A DNA stretch of 64,000 bases from Flavobacterium sufflavum. GTDB lineage: Bacteria > Bacteroidota > Bacteroidia > Flavobacteriales > Flavobacteriaceae. Location: the NCBI RefSeq assembly GCF_004016525.1, contig NZ_SACJ01000003.1, positions 124,001-188,000 on the forward strand, written 5' to 3'. Under the pieces are notes generated by a model. It saw nothing but the letters and a program-made list of their open reading frames with translations, did no database searches and had not been told where the DNA came from. The position numbers and the translations under genes are program-made. Shown here piece after piece: positions 17,724 through 26,968 of this stretch. Every line of letters starts with the position of its first letter. Within the stretch, counting starts at the first letter, position 1.

Positions 17724-17760
17724 AAATAAAAAAGCTACTTCCTGAAGAAAGTAGCTTTTC
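17724..17760 (-). terminator. Terminator of the rpmB-rpmG-DUF4295 operon
   Basis: AAAAGCTACTT / AAGTAGCTTTT (17730-17740 with 17749-17759) followed on the minus strand by a T tract; it separates the ribosomal operon from ftsY. Confidence 0.85.
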
Positions 17761-17778
17761 TATATATGCTTTTATGAA

Positions 17779-17931
17779 TTATTTCTTTTTCAAGAATTCA
17801 TCAACTAATTCAGGTGCAACGATAGTTTCTACGAAAGTATATGCGCCAGTTTTTGGAGATTTAACCATTTTAATGGCTTTTGATAATCTCTTAGAAGAAG
17901 TTTGTAACGATGCTACGGTTTTCTTTGCCAT
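17779..17931 (-). CDS. DUF4295 protein, probable Bacteroidetes-specific ribosomal protein
   Basis: 50 residues, strongly basic, starting MAKKTVASLQTSSKRLSKAI and ending VDEFLKKK. The sequence and its position after rpmG match the DUF4295 family, found in Bacteroidetes in this same gene order. From memory, the Flavobacterium johnsoniae ribosome structure described an extra small protein (bL38) that I believe corresponds to this family; I cannot confirm that here. It is third in the operon, 78 bp after rpmG. Confidence 0.88.
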   Translation of the reverse strand: MAKKTVASLQTSSKRLSKAIKMVKSPKTGAYTFVETIVAPELVDEFLKKK

Positions 17932-18009
17932 GATTTAAATGTTATTTTGAATTTTAATAAACCTCTTAAATGTAAGCATTTTGAGATTTTGGATTAAAAT
18001 TTCTAATTA

Positions 18010-18192
18010 TTACTTAATTTCTTTGTGAACAGTTACTCTCTTCAATACAGGGTTGAATTTTTTAATTTCCAATCTGTCTGGAGTATTCTTTTTGTTCTTA
18101 GTTGTTATGTATCTTGAAGTACCAGCAACACCTGAAGCTTTGTGCTCAGTACATTCTAAAATTACCTGGATTCTATTACCTTTCTTTGCCAT
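18010..18192 (-). CDS. rpmG: 50S ribosomal protein L33
   Basis: 60 residues. [23 protein letters not shown] and [20 protein letters not shown] match bL33. The zinc-binding CxxC pairs of some L33 forms are absent (only one Cys), so this is the zinc-independent C- type. Second gene of the rpmB-rpmG-DUF4295 operon, 27 bp after rpmB. Confidence 0.97.
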   Translation of the reverse strand: MAKKGNRIQVILECTEHKASGVAGTSRYITTKNKKNTPDRLEIKKFNPVLKRVTVHKEIK

Positions 18193-18219
18193 CTTGCTAT
18201 ATATTTATTTAGGAAAAGA

Positions 18220-18456
18220 TTATTTTATAAATCCTTCTGACTGTGCTTTTTTCAAAACAGCAGAAATTCCATTTTTATTAATTGTTTTTATCGTAGATGC
18301 TGCTACTCTAAGAGTAATCCATCTATCTTCTTCTGGAAGATAAAAACGCTTTTTAACTAAGTTTACAGAAAACTTTCTCTTAGTTTTGTTCATAGCGTGA
18401 GAAACGTTATTTCCTACCATCGCTCTTTTACCTGTAAGGTCACAAACTCTTGACAT
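18220..18456 (-). CDS. rpmB: 50S ribosomal protein L28
   Basis: 78 residues, typical length. [28 protein letters not shown] and a basic C-terminal half ([19 protein letters not shown]) match bL28. First gene of the ribosomal operon and 74 bp downstream of cinA, with no terminator seen between them, so read-through from cinA is possible. Confidence 0.97.
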   Translation of the reverse strand: MSRVCDLTGKRAMVGNNVSHAMNKTKRKFSVNLVKKRFYLPEEDRWITLRVAASTIKTINKNGISAVLKKAQSEGFIK

Positions 18457-18530
18457 TATACTTATCTTTTATATCGTTATTCAAAATCAGGGTGCAAAGA
18501 AAAGAAAAATAAACGGTTCAAACAAAAAAA

Positions 18531-19784
18531 TTACAAGACATTTTTAAAAATTTCTTTCTTTAGCATTTCTAAACTTTTAATCAACGCTCTATCTATCACT
18601 TTTTCACGTGGTTGACCAAAATTAAACTCTTCTACGATTACCTCATTTGGAGTAGCCAAAGCTATAAAAACACTTCCTAATTCGGCTTTTTCATCTCCTT
18701 TTGTTGGTCCGGCATTTCCAGTTGTAGCAAGTGCATAATCGGTATTCATCAGCTTCTTAACATTCAAAGCCATAGCTTTAGCCACCTCAGCACTTACAAC
18801 CGAATGCCCTTCTATCAAATCTGCAGGAATCCCCAACACAGCTACCTTTGTTTCAGTTGCATAAGAAACTACACTTCCTTTAAAATAAGCCGAAGCTCCC
18901 GCTACCGATGACAAACTTGCCGCTATTTGACCTCCCGTACAACTTTCGGCCGTAGCAATAGTTTTTTGCTGTTTTTTCAGCATTTTACCCACTAAAACCT
19001 CAATCGTTTCATCTTCTTCAAAACCAACAATAATATCATTGATAATCGCATCTAAAGAAACCACGTAAGAATCAATTGTTTTTTCTAATTCTTCTTTATC
19101 CTTTCCTCTGGCCGAAAGACGCAAACGCACTCTTCCCGGAGCTGGCAAGTAAGCCAATTTAACAAATTCAGGCAAGCTGTTTTCCCAATCTTCAATTCGC
19201 TCCGCCACCATACTTTCACCTTGTCCATACGTAAGAATCGTTTTATGGATAATATAAGGTCGGTCATATTCTTTGACAACCTTTGGAATTATCTCATTCT
19301 CTACCAAATATTTCATTTCGAATGGCACTCCCGGCAGCGAAACAAAAACCGTATTTTCTTTTTTCATCCACATTCCTGGAGCTGTCCCCACCTGATTATG
19401 AAGTACCGTGCAACGCGATGGAACCAACGCCTGATCTTTATTGATTTGGGTAATGGTTCGTTTATAAAAACCTTCAATTAATTGGGTAACATGCTTTAAA
19501 ACCGCCTGATCGACAATCAATTCATCCTCAAAATAATCGCAGAATGTTTTTTTAGTGACATCATCCTTAGTAGGCCCTAAACCTCCTGTAATAATTACCA
19601 AATCGACTTTATTTTGCAATTTTACAAAAGTATCCAGAATGTGTTGCTTATCATCACTAATAGAAATCATCTCATGAATCTCTACTCCTATTTTATCCAG
19701 GGATTTTGCAATAAACCCCGAATTGGTATCAATAATTTGCCCTATTAAAATCTCATCTCCTATAGTAACAATGGTTGCTTTCAT
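18531..19784 (-). CDS. cinA: CinA family protein (competence/damage-inducible; NMN deamidase domain)
   Basis: 417 residues, full length. The N-terminal MoCF-like domain ([31 protein letters not shown]) has ADP-ribose pyrophosphatase activity in studied homologues. The C-terminal CinA domain ([27 protein letters not shown]) corresponds to nicotinamide-mononucleotide amidohydrolase (PncC). Both domains are intact, so a role in pyridine-nucleotide recycling is likely. A terminator precedes it, so it starts a new transcription unit. Confidence 0.94.
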   Translation of the reverse strand: MKATIVTIGDEILIGQIIDTNSGFIAKSLDKIGVEIHEMISISDDKQHILDTFVKLQNKVDLVIITGGLGPTKDDVTKKTFCDYFEDELIVDQAVLKHVTQLIEGFYKRTITQINKDQALVPSRCTVLHNQVGTAPGMWMKKENTVFVSLPGVPFEMKYLVENEIIPKVVKEYDRPYIIHKTILTYGQGESMVAERIEDWENSLPEFVKLAYLPAPGRVRLRLSARGKDKEELEKTIDSYVVSLDAIINDIIVGFEEDETIEVLVGKMLKKQQKTIATAESCTGGQIAASLSSVAGASAYFKGSVVSYATETKVAVLGIPADLIEGHSVVSAEVAKAMALNVKKLMNTDYALATTGNAGPTKGDEKAELGSVFIALATPNEVIVEEFNFGQPREKVIDRALIKSLEMLKKEIFKNVL

Positions 19785-19814
19785 CTATTAATCTGATAAT
19801 TTAAAATCCTTATA

Positions 19815-19855
19815 AAATAAAATCAACATTCAAAAAAATTGAATGTTGATTCTTG
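19815..19855 (-). terminator. Terminator of the exonuclease-FAH-Hpt operon
   Basis: A 12-bp stem ATCAACATTCAA / TTGAATGTTGAT (19822-19833 with 19839-19850) with a 5-nt loop, followed on the minus strand by a T-rich stretch. Confidence 0.85.
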
Positions 19856-19889
19856 TTGTTTTTTTATTTAAAAAATGGAGACCTAAAAA

Positions 19890-20234
19890 TTATAAGTCAA
19901 AGTCTTTCTTAATCTCCTTAATTGCTTCTTTTACCTGAGTTTTTATACTATCAAAAGTATGTTCAATATCTTTTCTTTTGCCCTCTTCTTTAGTCCAGGC
20001 TTCTACCTGAAGAATTTCTTCAAAAGCTACTGTCATCCCCAACAAATCTAAAGTTGGCTTGATTTTATGTGCATAAGCATAGGCATGCTTATGATCTTTC
20101 TTCTTAATCCCCTCTTTTATTTGTGCCAAATCTTCTGGAACATCATTTACAAACAAGGTTAGAATTTCGTTTACAAACTCTTGATCATTATCTGAGATTG
20201 CATACACTTTTGCTAAGTTATAGTTTAAAGCCAT
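19890..20234 (-). CDS. Histidine phosphotransfer (Hpt) domain protein
   Basis: 114 residues, one Hpt four-helix domain. His56 in AYAHKIKPTLDLLG matches the phosphorylated HxxKP(T/S) motif. Hpt proteins shuttle phosphate between hybrid kinases and response regulators. No partner kinase or regulator is adjacent; the hybrid kinase at 58.8 kb is a candidate only by cell-level reasoning. The start codon overlaps the last base of the upstream FAH-family gene, so the two are translationally coupled. Confidence 0.88.
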   Translation of the reverse strand: MALNYNLAKVYAISDNDQEFVNEILTLFVNDVPEDLAQIKEGIKKKDHKHAYAYAHKIKPTLDLLGMTVAFEEILQVEAWTKEEGKRKDIEHTFDSIKTQVKEAIKEIKKDFDL

Positions 20235-20845
20235 TATTTTATTTGTATTCTAAATAGTTTTTGTCCTTCTAAATATCCTTCCAAAACGTCGTTGGGATTT
20301 ACCTTTGCAACACCTTTAGGAGTTCCCGTAAAAATAATATCTCCTATTTTTAAAGTAAAATATTGTGAAACATAAGCAATTAACTCATCTATTTTCCACA
20401 ACATCATATTAACATTACCTTCCTGAACGGTTTGATTATTATTTTTCAATTCAAAAGTAAGATTTTCTAACGAACTAAATTGCTCTTTGGGTAAAAAATC
20501 GCCAATCACAGCCGAACCATCAAAAGCTTTTGCTTTTTCCCAAGGCAAACCTTTAGATTTTAAATCATTTTGCAAATCACGGGCTGTAAAATCAATCCCT
20601 ACACTTATCTCATCATAATATTTATGAGCAAATTTAGGTTCAATATACTTCCCTACCTTATTAATCTTTACAATAACCTCAACTTCATGCTGCACATCTT
20701 CTGAAAATTCAGGAATCACAAAAGGATGTTGCTTTAACAATATAGCCGAATCCGGCTTGATAAAAATTACCGGCTCAGTTGGGCGTTCATTTTGTAATTC
20801 TTCAATATGACTGGCATAATTGCGACCAATACAAATTATCTTCAT
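20234..20845 (-). CDS. Fumarylacetoacetate hydrolase (FAH) family protein
   Basis: 203 residues, the short single-domain form. MKIICIGRNYASHIEELQN opens the family; EPVIFIKPDSAIL, HEVEVIVKI (metal-binding Glu), GIDFTARDLQ, KGLPWEKAKAFDGSA and GDIIFTGTPKGV are all present. Family members are metal-dependent hydrolases, hydratases or decarboxylases acting on beta-diketones or oxaloacetate. The specific reaction cannot be assigned. It sits between a DnaQ-like exonuclease gene and an Hpt gene on one transcript. Confidence 0.92.
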   Translation of the reverse strand: MKIICIGRNYASHIEELQNERPTEPVIFIKPDSAILLKQHPFVIPEFSEDVQHEVEVIVKINKVGKYIEPKFAHKYYDEISVGIDFTARDLQNDLKSKGLPWEKAKAFDGSAVIGDFLPKEQFSSLENLTFELKNNNQTVQEGNVNMMLWKIDELIAYVSQYFTLKIGDIIFTGTPKGVAKVNPNDVLEGYLEGQKLFRIQIK

Positions 20846-20849
20846 TTTT

Positions 20850-20912
20850 TTTCAGATTTCAGACTTCAAATTTCAGATTTCAGACTGCCATCTGAAAACT
20901 GCTAACTGAAAT
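20850..20912. repeat. Short TTTCAGATTTCAGACT direct repeats
   Basis: The 67-bp gap between the exonuclease and FAH genes is built from TTTCAGATTTCAGACT at 20850-20865 and again at 20871-20886, followed by the related CTGAAAACTG and CTGAAATC in opposite orientation. It looks like a low-complexity intergenic repeat of unknown role. Confidence 0.6.
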
Positions 20913-21683
20913 CTATTTCGTATTTAACTTTCTTAATTTAATTGCGGTCAATACCTTTTTAGTATACAAAGGGAAATCAGCATTTTGAACCCAACTAAAA
21001 TAGCCTGGTTCTTTTTCTAAAATAACATCCACTTTTACTCCTTTGTGTTTTCCAAAAGTAAATATTTCATCGCCATCTTTATCAAAAGAAATCATTCCGG
21101 CAAAATCGGCTATTTTTTTTCTGGTTGTAAATTCCGAAAGCGATTTCATATCGTTTTCTAAATCAGGATAACGTTCTAATTGTGCTTTCAGGATTTCATA
21201 AGTAGCTATTGTATCCGCTTCTGCCGAATGGGCATTTTCTAAACTTTTACCACAATAAAACTTTAAAGCAGCACTCAAAGTACGCTCTTCCATCTTATGA
21301 AAAATAGTTTGAACATCGACAGAAACTCTGTTTTTCATATCAAAATCTACTCCCGCACGAAGCAATTCTTCTGCCAAAAGCGGAATATCAAATCGATCTG
21401 AATTAAATCCAGCCAAATCACTGTCTTTTATCATATTGTAAACCTGAGAAGCCAGTTCACTAAAAGTAGGTTCATTAGCTACTTTTTCATCGGTAATTCC
21501 GTGAACAGCGGTAGTTTGTGGTGGAATTGGAATCGTAGGATTCACCAGCCATGTTTTGCTTTCTTTATTTCCGTTTGGAAAAACTTTAAATATTGAGATT
21601 TCCACAATTCTGTCTTTTCCAATATCAATTCCTGTAGTTTCAAGATCAAAAAAGCAGATAGGTCTATTGAGTTTTAATTCCAT
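20913..21683 (-). CDS. DnaQ-like 3'-5' exonuclease (DEDDh)
   Basis: 256 residues. Exonuclease motifs: Exo I FFDLETTG (Asp13, Glu15), Exo II GFNSDRFD (Asp99), Exo III HSAEAD (His152, Asp157), so a complete DEDDh site. The C-terminal 60 residues contain TFGKHKGVKVDVI and PGYFSWV, a small module also seen at the end of ExoX-like exonucleases. It probably degrades DNA or RNA ends in repair; the stand-alone form argues against being the PolIII epsilon subunit. First gene of the operon with the FAH and Hpt genes. Confidence 0.9.
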   Translation of the reverse strand: MELKLNRPICFFDLETTGIDIGKDRIVEISIFKVFPNGNKESKTWLVNPTIPIPPQTTAVHGITDEKVANEPTFSELASQVYNMIKDSDLAGFNSDRFDIPLLAEELLRAGVDFDMKNRVSVDVQTIFHKMEERTLSAALKFYCGKSLENAHSAEADTIATYEILKAQLERYPDLENDMKSLSEFTTRKKIADFAGMISFDKDGDEIFTFGKHKGVKVDVILEKEPGYFSWVQNADFPLYTKKVLTAIKLRKLNTK

Positions 21684-21701
21684 CTTTATAATATATAGCT
21701 A

Positions 21702-21733
21702 CAAATATAAAGTTTTGAGTTTGATTTAAACAA
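21702..21733 (-). promoter_or_regulatory. Promoter of the exonuclease operon
   Basis: On the minus strand TTG (21733-21731), 21-nt spacer, then TATATTTG (21709-21702): both elements and spacing fit the flavobacterial consensus. The start codon follows 18 bp later, so the leader is very short. Confidence 0.7.
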
Positions 21734-21739
21734 GAGTTT

Positions 21740-21780
21740 AAAAAAGAAAACCCGTCTCGTTTTAAAAACGACACGGGTTT
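21740..21780 (-). terminator. Terminator after the E2 gene
   Basis: Imperfect hairpin AAACCCGT-c-TCGTTTT / AAAACGA-c-ACGGGTTT, followed on the minus strand by TTTTCTTTTTT. Confidence 0.85.
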
Positions 21781-21799
21781 GCTGATATAAATTTCAAAA

Positions 21800-23107
21800 C
21801 TAAATAGTTCTTGTAATATCAAAATTCTCTAAATATTCGGCAACTCGTTTCACAAACATTCCGCCTAAAGCGCCATCAATAATACGATGATCATAACCAT
21901 GAGTTAAAAACATCTTTTGACGAATTCCTATAAAATCTCCTTCTGGAGTTTCAATTACCGCCGGTACTTTTCTAATAGCACCTAGGGCTAAAATCCCCAC
22001 TTCCGGCTGATTGATAATTGGTGTACCAAAAACACTTCCAAAGGAACCAACATTCGTCACTGTATAAGTTCCTCCTTTAGTTTCATCTGGTTTCAGCTTT
22101 CCTAATTTTGCTCGATTTCCTAAATCGTTTACAGCTTTTGCCATACCTACCAAATTGAGTTGATCTGCATTTTTAATTACAGGAACAATCAAATTACCGT
22201 TTGGTAAAGCAGCAGCCATACCCAGATTGATATTTTTCTTTTTAATGATATAATCACCATCAACTGAAATATTCATTCCAGGAAAATCTTTCAATGCCTT
22301 AGCAACAGCTTCCATAAAAATAGGGGTAAAAGTCAGCTTTTCACCTTCTCTTTTCTCAAATTCATTTTTATGCTTTTCACGCCATTTTACAATATTGGTC
22401 ATATCAACTTCTATAAAAGAATAAACATGAGCAGATGTTTGTTGAGAAGAAATCATATAACCCGCAATCAACTTGCGCATTCTATCCATTTCGACAATTT
22501 CGTCGCCACCACTCACAGAAACCGGTGCAACTGATTTTGAAGAAACTGCCTCAACAACCTCAACAACTTCTTTTACAGCTTCAACCTGAGGCGCATTTGT
22601 TCTGTTTTTCAGATATTCTAAAATATCATTCTTAGTCACTCTGCCTTCGCTTCCTGTACCTGGAATTTTTTCCAATTCTTCGATACCAATTCCTTCGGCA
22701 GCTGCAATGTTTTTCACTAATGGCGAAAAGAATTTTTCAGAATTGCTATTTGTTATTGCTGGAACAGCAACCGTTTCTTTTGCTATTTCTATCGTTTTTG
22801 TTACTTCTTCTATTATCTCTGGTGCTATTGTTTCTTCAACCTCAACCACCGCATCTTCATCCTCCCCTTCTGTCTCAATGATTGCAATAGTTTGTCCTAC
22901 CTCAACCAAATCATCTTTTGAAAACAATTGTTCTACTAAAACACCCGAAACTTCGCTAGGTACTTCACTATCTACTTTATCGGTAGCAACTTCTAGCACT
23001 GCCTCATCGGCTTCAATTTTATCGCCTACTTGTTTCAACCAGTTTGTAATGGTTGCTTCTGCGACACTTTCTCCCATTCTCGGAAGCTTTAATTCGAATC
23101 TTGCCAT
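21800..23107 (-). CDS. 2-oxo acid dehydrogenase E2 (dihydrolipoamide acyltransferase)
   Basis: 435 residues. Single N-terminal lipoyl domain (lipoyl Lys44 in ATDKVDSEVPS), an acidic/Pro linker, a peripheral-subunit-binding domain (FSPLVKNIAAAEGI...GRVTKNDIL, about residues 128-165) and a C-terminal catalytic domain with HRIIDG (His407, Asp411). The layout and 'MGESVAEATI' opening suit the branched-chain or 2-oxoglutarate type more than the pyruvate type. E1 and E3 genes are not in the window, so the complex it serves is uncertain. Monocistronic. Confidence 0.93.
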   Translation of the reverse strand: MARFELKLPRMGESVAEATITNWLKQVGDKIEADEAVLEVATDKVDSEVPSEVSGVLVEQLFSKDDLVEVGQTIAIIETEGEDEDAVVEVEETIAPEIIEEVTKTIEIAKETVAVPAITNSNSEKFFSPLVKNIAAAEGIGIEELEKIPGTGSEGRVTKNDILEYLKNRTNAPQVEAVKEVVEVVEAVSSKSVAPVSVSGGDEIVEMDRMRKLIAGYMISSQQTSAHVYSFIEVDMTNIVKWREKHKNEFEKREGEKLTFTPIFMEAVAKALKDFPGMNISVDGDYIIKKKNINLGMAAALPNGNLIVPVIKNADQLNLVGMAKAVNDLGNRAKLGKLKPDETKGGTYTVTNVGSFGSVFGTPIINQPEVGILALGAIRKVPAVIETPEGDFIGIRQKMFLTHGYDHRIIDGALGGMFVKRVAEYLENFDITRTI

Positions 23108-23517
23108 ATTGTTAACCTAAAAGGTAGTTTTTTAATTTCTGTTTGCGAAATTACTAAATTCTTAAAACATAAATTATATTAAATGCAGCTTTCCTATATT
23201 AATTATAGCAAGCAACTCATTTTCAAAATAATAATCTACTTATTAATAAAAATCAAATACTAAATACATCATTTTTTACTAATTCGACAAAAAAACAAGC
23301 CTTTCAACAGCTTATTTTTTTACAATAAATTAACCTGAGTTAACACAACAACAGCCGTAAAACCGTTATTTCTTCTATTACTACCTCTAAAATACCGATT
23401 TTTTTCCAATTTTTAAAACCAATTCTAGCTTACACTTACCCAAATAGTATTCGAAACACAATTACATAATCTAAAAGTATTGGCTTATTTTTGATGCAGC
23501 CAAAGTTAATGTCCTTT
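23108..23517. other. 410-bp divergent intergenic region
   Basis: AT-rich DNA between the E2 gene (minus) and the exported protein gene at 23518 (plus). TAATTTCGC on the minus strand near 23145 is a near match to a -7 element for E2. TATTTTTG at 23486-23493 is a -7 match for the plus gene. An inverted repeat TTAACCTGAGTTAA lies at 23330-23343. I see no credible ORF or RNA gene. Confidence 0.6.
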
Positions 23518-24510
23518 ATGAAAATCCATTTTCTGATTTTTTGCCTTATCTGTAACTTCACTTATTCCCAAATAAGTGGCTGCACCGATGCTATGGCTAA
23601 AAATTTCAATCCAAATGCAACAATAAATGACGGCAGCTGCTCTTATTCAAAAACCAAATTAAAACCTGATTTTTCAAGTATTATTTCAGATTCTATTCCT
23701 GAAACTTCTGGTCTTATTGCATTCGATTCTCTGTTGTGGACACACAACGACGACCACGACACCACACTTTACGGCATGGATGTATCAGGGAAAATCAGGA
23801 AAAAAATCACGCTTTCTAACGTAATTAATCAGGACTGGGAAGAAATCACGCAAGACGAAAATTACATTTATATTGGAGATTTCGGCAACAACTACCAAGG
23901 CAACCGGACAAACCTCCACATCTTAAAAACCAATAAAAGCACTATTTATGACCAAAACCCAAAATGCGACACCATTACTTTTGTATATGAAAACCAAACC
24001 GATTTTAGTCCACAAGCCAGTAATGCAACTAATTTTGACTGTGAGGCATTTTTAGTTTATCAGGACAGCATTTATCTGTTTACCAAAGAATGGAAAACAC
24101 AACAAACCACAATTTATTCCTTACCTAATTCTACTGGAAATCACGTAGCAAAAGTAAAAGCTTCGCTTAATACCGAAGGACTTGTAAGCGGTGCTACATT
24201 TATGCCCTCGCAAAAAACCATTGTTCTTTGTGGTTATTCCAAAAACGGAAAACCTTTTCTATATCTTTTATATGATTTTAAGGATTCGGATTTTTTATCT
24301 GGAAACAAACGAAAAATAAATTTAAAAATCCCCTTTCATCAAATAGAAGGCATCGCTACATTTGATGGCATTCATTATTATCTGACTAACGAGCATTTAC
24401 AGCTAAAACCAATCCTAAACGTTCCTCAAAAACTGCATGAAATCAATTTAAGTCCTTTTTTGAATTCATTTCTTCAAAATCAAAAGCCGCAGCCTAAAAC
24501 AATAAACTAG
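23518..24510 (+). CDS. Exported protein with predicted beta-propeller fold
   Basis: About 330 residues. I choose the ATG at 23518 because it gives a clean signal peptide (MKIHFLIFCLICNFTYSQ); upstream in-frame starts at 23491-23509 overlap a -7 element. The mature N-terminus has GCTDAMAKNFNPNATINDGSCSY, the calcium/cysteine 'GCTD...NYNP...DGSC' module common in secreted Bacteroidetes proteins. The rest has repeating strand pairs (TSGLIAFDSLLWTHNDDHDTTLYGMD..., YIYIGDFGNN) suggesting a propeller. No T9SS tail or catalytic motif; function unknown. Confidence 0.78.
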   Translation: MKIHFLIFCLICNFTYSQISGCTDAMAKNFNPNATINDGSCSYSKTKLKPDFSSIISDSIPETSGLIAFDSLLWTHNDDHDTTLYGMDVSGKIRKKITLSNVINQDWEEITQDENYIYIGDFGNNYQGNRTNLHILKTNKSTIYDQNPKCDTITFVYENQTDFSPQASNATNFDCEAFLVYQDSIYLFTKEWKTQQTTIYSLPNSTGNHVAKVKASLNTEGLVSGATFMPSQKTIVLCGYSKNGKPFLYLLYDFKDSDFLSGNKRKINLKIPFHQIEGIATFDGIHYYLTNEHLQLKPILNVPQKLHEINLSPFLNSFLQNQKPQPKTIN

Positions 24511-24531
24511 TAGCAAATCAATGAAATAGTT

Positions 24532-24540
24532 TACTTTTGC
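24532..24540 (+). promoter_or_regulatory. -7 element of the ABC-F gene
   Basis: TACTTTTGC, 16 bp before the GTG start, matches TANNTTTGC; no clear -33 TTG is seen. Confidence 0.55.
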
Positions 24541-24556
24541 CAAAAAAATTACAACT

Positions 24557-26419
24557 GTGAATTATTTATCTGTCGAAAATATATCCAAATCTTTTGGAGA
24601 AAGAACCCTTTTTGAAAACATTTCTTTTGGAATCAACAAAGACCAAAAAATTGCCTTTATAGCCAAAAACGGCTCTGGAAAAACCACAATCATGAGCATT
24701 ATCAATGGTTTAGACGAACCTGATACAGGACAAGTGGTTTTAAGAAAAGGAATCAGAATGGCATTTCTTTCGCAGGACAATAATTTACAAGACGAATTAA
24801 CCATTGAAGAAAGCATTTTCGCCTCTGACAATGAAACCTTAAAAGTAATTGAGCAATACGAAAAAGCATTAGAAAATCCAGAAGACGAAGAAGCTTATCA
24901 AAAAGCTTTTGACGGTATGGATCAGCACAATGCCTGGGATTTTGAAACCCAATACAAACAAATTTTGTTCAAATTAAAACTGGAAGATTTTAAATTAAAA
25001 GTAAAAAATCTTTCCGGAGGACAAAAAAAGCGTCTTTCCCTAGCTATCATTTTGATTAATCGTCCAGATTTATTGATTCTTGACGAACCTACGAATCACC
25101 TGGATTTGGAAATGATTGAATGGTTAGAATCGTATTTTGCTAAAGAAAATATCACTTTGTTTATGGTTACGCACGACCGTTTTTTCTTAGAACGTGTTTG
25201 TAATGAAATTTTAGAATTAGACAACGGAAAACTATACCAGTACAAAGGAAATTACTCTTACTATTTAGAGAAAAAAGAAGAACGAATTGCTTCTGAAAAC
25301 GCCAGTGTGGATAAAGCCCAAAATTTATTCGTTAAAGAATTAGAATGGATGCGCCGTCAGCCAAAGGCGAGAACAACCAAGTCTAAATCGCGTCAGGATG
25401 ATTTTTACATCATCAAAGAAAAAGCACAAAGTCGCCGTAAAGAGAACAAAGTAGAACTCGAAATCAACATGGAACGCATGGGAAGTAAGATTATCGAGCT
25501 TCACAAAATTTCGAAGAAATTCAAAGACCGTGTTATTTTAGACAATTTCAGTTTTGATTTTCAACGTGGTGAACGCATTGGAATCATTGGTAAAAACGGA
25601 ACTGGAAAATCGACTTTCTTGAATTTATTGACAGGAACTTTACCTTTAGATTCAGGAAGAGTAGTTAAAGGTGATACCATCAAAATAGGATATTATACTC
25701 AAAGTGGTATCAACCCAAAAGCGGGACAACGCGTTATTGATATTATCAAGGAATACGGAGAATTTATTCCGTTGGCAAAAGGAAGAATCATTTCGGCTTC
25801 CCAATTGTTAGAACGTTTTCTTTTTGATGCTAAAAAACAATATGATTTTGTAGACAAATTAAGTGGTGGCGAATTGAAACGTTTGTATTTATGTACTGTT
25901 TTGATTCAGAATCCAAACTTCTTGATTCTGGATGAGCCTACAAACGATTTGGATATCGTGACTTTAAATGTATTAGAAAGTTTCCTTTTAGATTATCCAG
26001 GTTGTTTATTGGTAGTTTCTCACGACCGTTATTTTATGGATAAAATTGTAGACCACTTATTTATCTTTAGAGGTCAGGGTGTTGTCGAAAATTTCCCTGG
26101 AAACTATTCTGATTTTAGAGCGTATGAAGACAGTGCCGATGTAGCACAAAAAGAAGAAAACAAAGCCGAAAAGAAAGATTGGAAACAAAAAAATCCAACA
26201 GGAAATCTAACTTTTAACGAGCAAAAAGAATATCAAAAAATCGAACGCGAAATCAAAGATTTAGAAATTGAAAAAACTAAAATCGAACAATTATTTTCAG
26301 AAGGAAAAATAGCTGATGCAGACATCGAGAAAAAAGCAAAAGAACTGGAAAACATCATCAATAAGATGGAAACCAAAGAAGAACGCTGGTTTGAGCTTTC
26401 TGCTAAAATTGAAGGATAA
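24557..26419 (+). CDS. ABC-F family ATPase (Uup-like)
   Basis: 620 residues with a GTG start (MNYLSVENISKSFGERTLF). Two ABC domains and no membrane segments: Walker A AKNGSGKTT and GKNGTGKST, signatures LSGGQKKRLSLA and LSGGELKRLYLC, Walker B LLILDEPTNHLD and FLILDEPTNDLD. The linker (about residues 240-310) is basic. The C-terminal 90 residues form a predicted coiled coil, as in Uup. ABC-F proteins act on ribosomes; this subtype is linked to translation and DNA-repair phenotypes rather than to drug export. It is probably a housekeeping factor. Confidence 0.93.
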   Translation: MNYLSVENISKSFGERTLFENISFGINKDQKIAFIAKNGSGKTTIMSIINGLDEPDTGQVVLRKGIRMAFLSQDNNLQDELTIEESIFASDNETLKVIEQYEKALENPEDEEAYQKAFDGMDQHNAWDFETQYKQILFKLKLEDFKLKVKNLSGGQKKRLSLAIILINRPDLLILDEPTNHLDLEMIEWLESYFAKENITLFMVTHDRFFLERVCNEILELDNGKLYQYKGNYSYYLEKKEERIASENASVDKAQNLFVKELEWMRRQPKARTTKSKSRQDDFYIIKEKAQSRRKENKVELEINMERMGSKIIELHKISKKFKDRVILDNFSFDFQRGERIGIIGKNGTGKSTFLNLLTGTLPLDSGRVVKGDTIKIGYYTQSGINPKAGQRVIDIIKEYGEFIPLAKGRIISASQLLERFLFDAKKQYDFVDKLSGGELKRLYLCTVLIQNPNFLILDEPTNDLDIVTLNVLESFLLDYPGCLLVVSHDRYFMDKIVDHLFIFRGQGVVENFPGNYSDFRAYEDSADVAQKEENKAEKKDWKQKNPTGNLTFNEQKEYQKIEREIKDLEIEKTKIEQLFSEGKIADADIEKKAKELENIINKMETKEERWFELSAKIEG

Positions 26420-26445
26420 AACTCTTTACTAGTCTTAAAAGAGAA

Positions 26446-26482
26446 ACAAAAAAGCTGCATTATGAAATGCAGCTTTTTTGTT
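26446..26482. terminator. Bidirectional terminator
   Basis: AAAGCTGCAT / ATGCAGCTTT (26451-26460 with 26467-26476) flanked by A and T runs, between the convergent ABC-F and CDGSH genes. Confidence 0.85.
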
Positions 26483-26494
26483 TAATGTGAAATT

Positions 26495-26719
26495 TTATTT
26501 TTTCATTGGTGGCAAATCAAATGCCTTAGGTTCATGTGCAAAATTATTACGGTGAGAACCATCACAAAAAGGTTTATTAGAAGATAATCCACAACGGCAA
26601 AGTCCTAAAGCTGTTCTTCCTTCTAATCCGTAAACATTTCCATCACAGTCCATAATTTCGAAATCACCCTCAATTTTTATTGAACCATTATTATTGATTA
26701 TTACTTTTGTCTTACTCAT
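26495..26719 (-). CDS. CDGSH iron-sulfur domain protein
   Basis: 74 residues from the ATG at 26719 (the frame extends seven codons to a TTG, which I reject). CRCGLSSNKPFCDGSH is the complete 2Fe-2S ligand set (three Cys and one His) of the mitoNEET/CDGSH family. These proteins carry a labile, redox-active cluster; the bacterial role is unclear. Cytoplasmic, no membrane helix. Convergent with the ABC-F gene, divergent from the carbonic anhydrase gene. Confidence 0.93.
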   Translation of the reverse strand: MSKTKVIINNNGSIKIEGDFEIMDCDGNVYGLEGRTALGLCRCGLSSNKPFCDGSHRNNFAHEPKAFDLPPMKK

Positions 26720-26853
26720 ATAGCTTTTTTTTGAGTTCAAAGATTGTAAAATATATCCTGAAAGCTCAAACTATAATGCTGTTTTTAGAATACAAAAAGC
26801 TAATTTATACTGAATATACTTTAATTCAATCATAATTGTTGCTACCTAATACT

Positions 26854-26901
26854 AAAGTCCCAACTTTTCATACAGCAATATAAAAAGATGGGACTTTTTT
26901 G
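26854..26901 (+). terminator. Orphan terminator-like hairpin upstream of carbonic anhydrase
   Basis: AAAGTCCCA-a-CTTTT / AAAAG-a-TGGGACTTT with a loop of about 13 nt, ending in six T. It lies between two divergent genes and follows no annotated plus-strand gene. Confidence 0.6.
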
Positions 26902-26944
26902 TGAGATTACAAGAGTCTTCTTTTTTTACATTGCAATTACCCCT

Positions 26945-26952
26945 TATATTTG
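26945..26952 (+). promoter_or_regulatory. -7 element of carbonic anhydrase 1
   Basis: TATATTTG, 16 bp before the ATG; the nearest TTG (26931) is only 11 nt upstream, so the -33 box is unclear. Confidence 0.5.
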
Positions 26953-26968
26953 AAAAAAAATACAAAAC

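Noticed and set aside
22707..23120. 137-codon ORF antisense to the E2 lipoyl domain
   Set aside because: Ser/Thr-rich shadow of the acidic Glu/Val-rich linker on the other strand.
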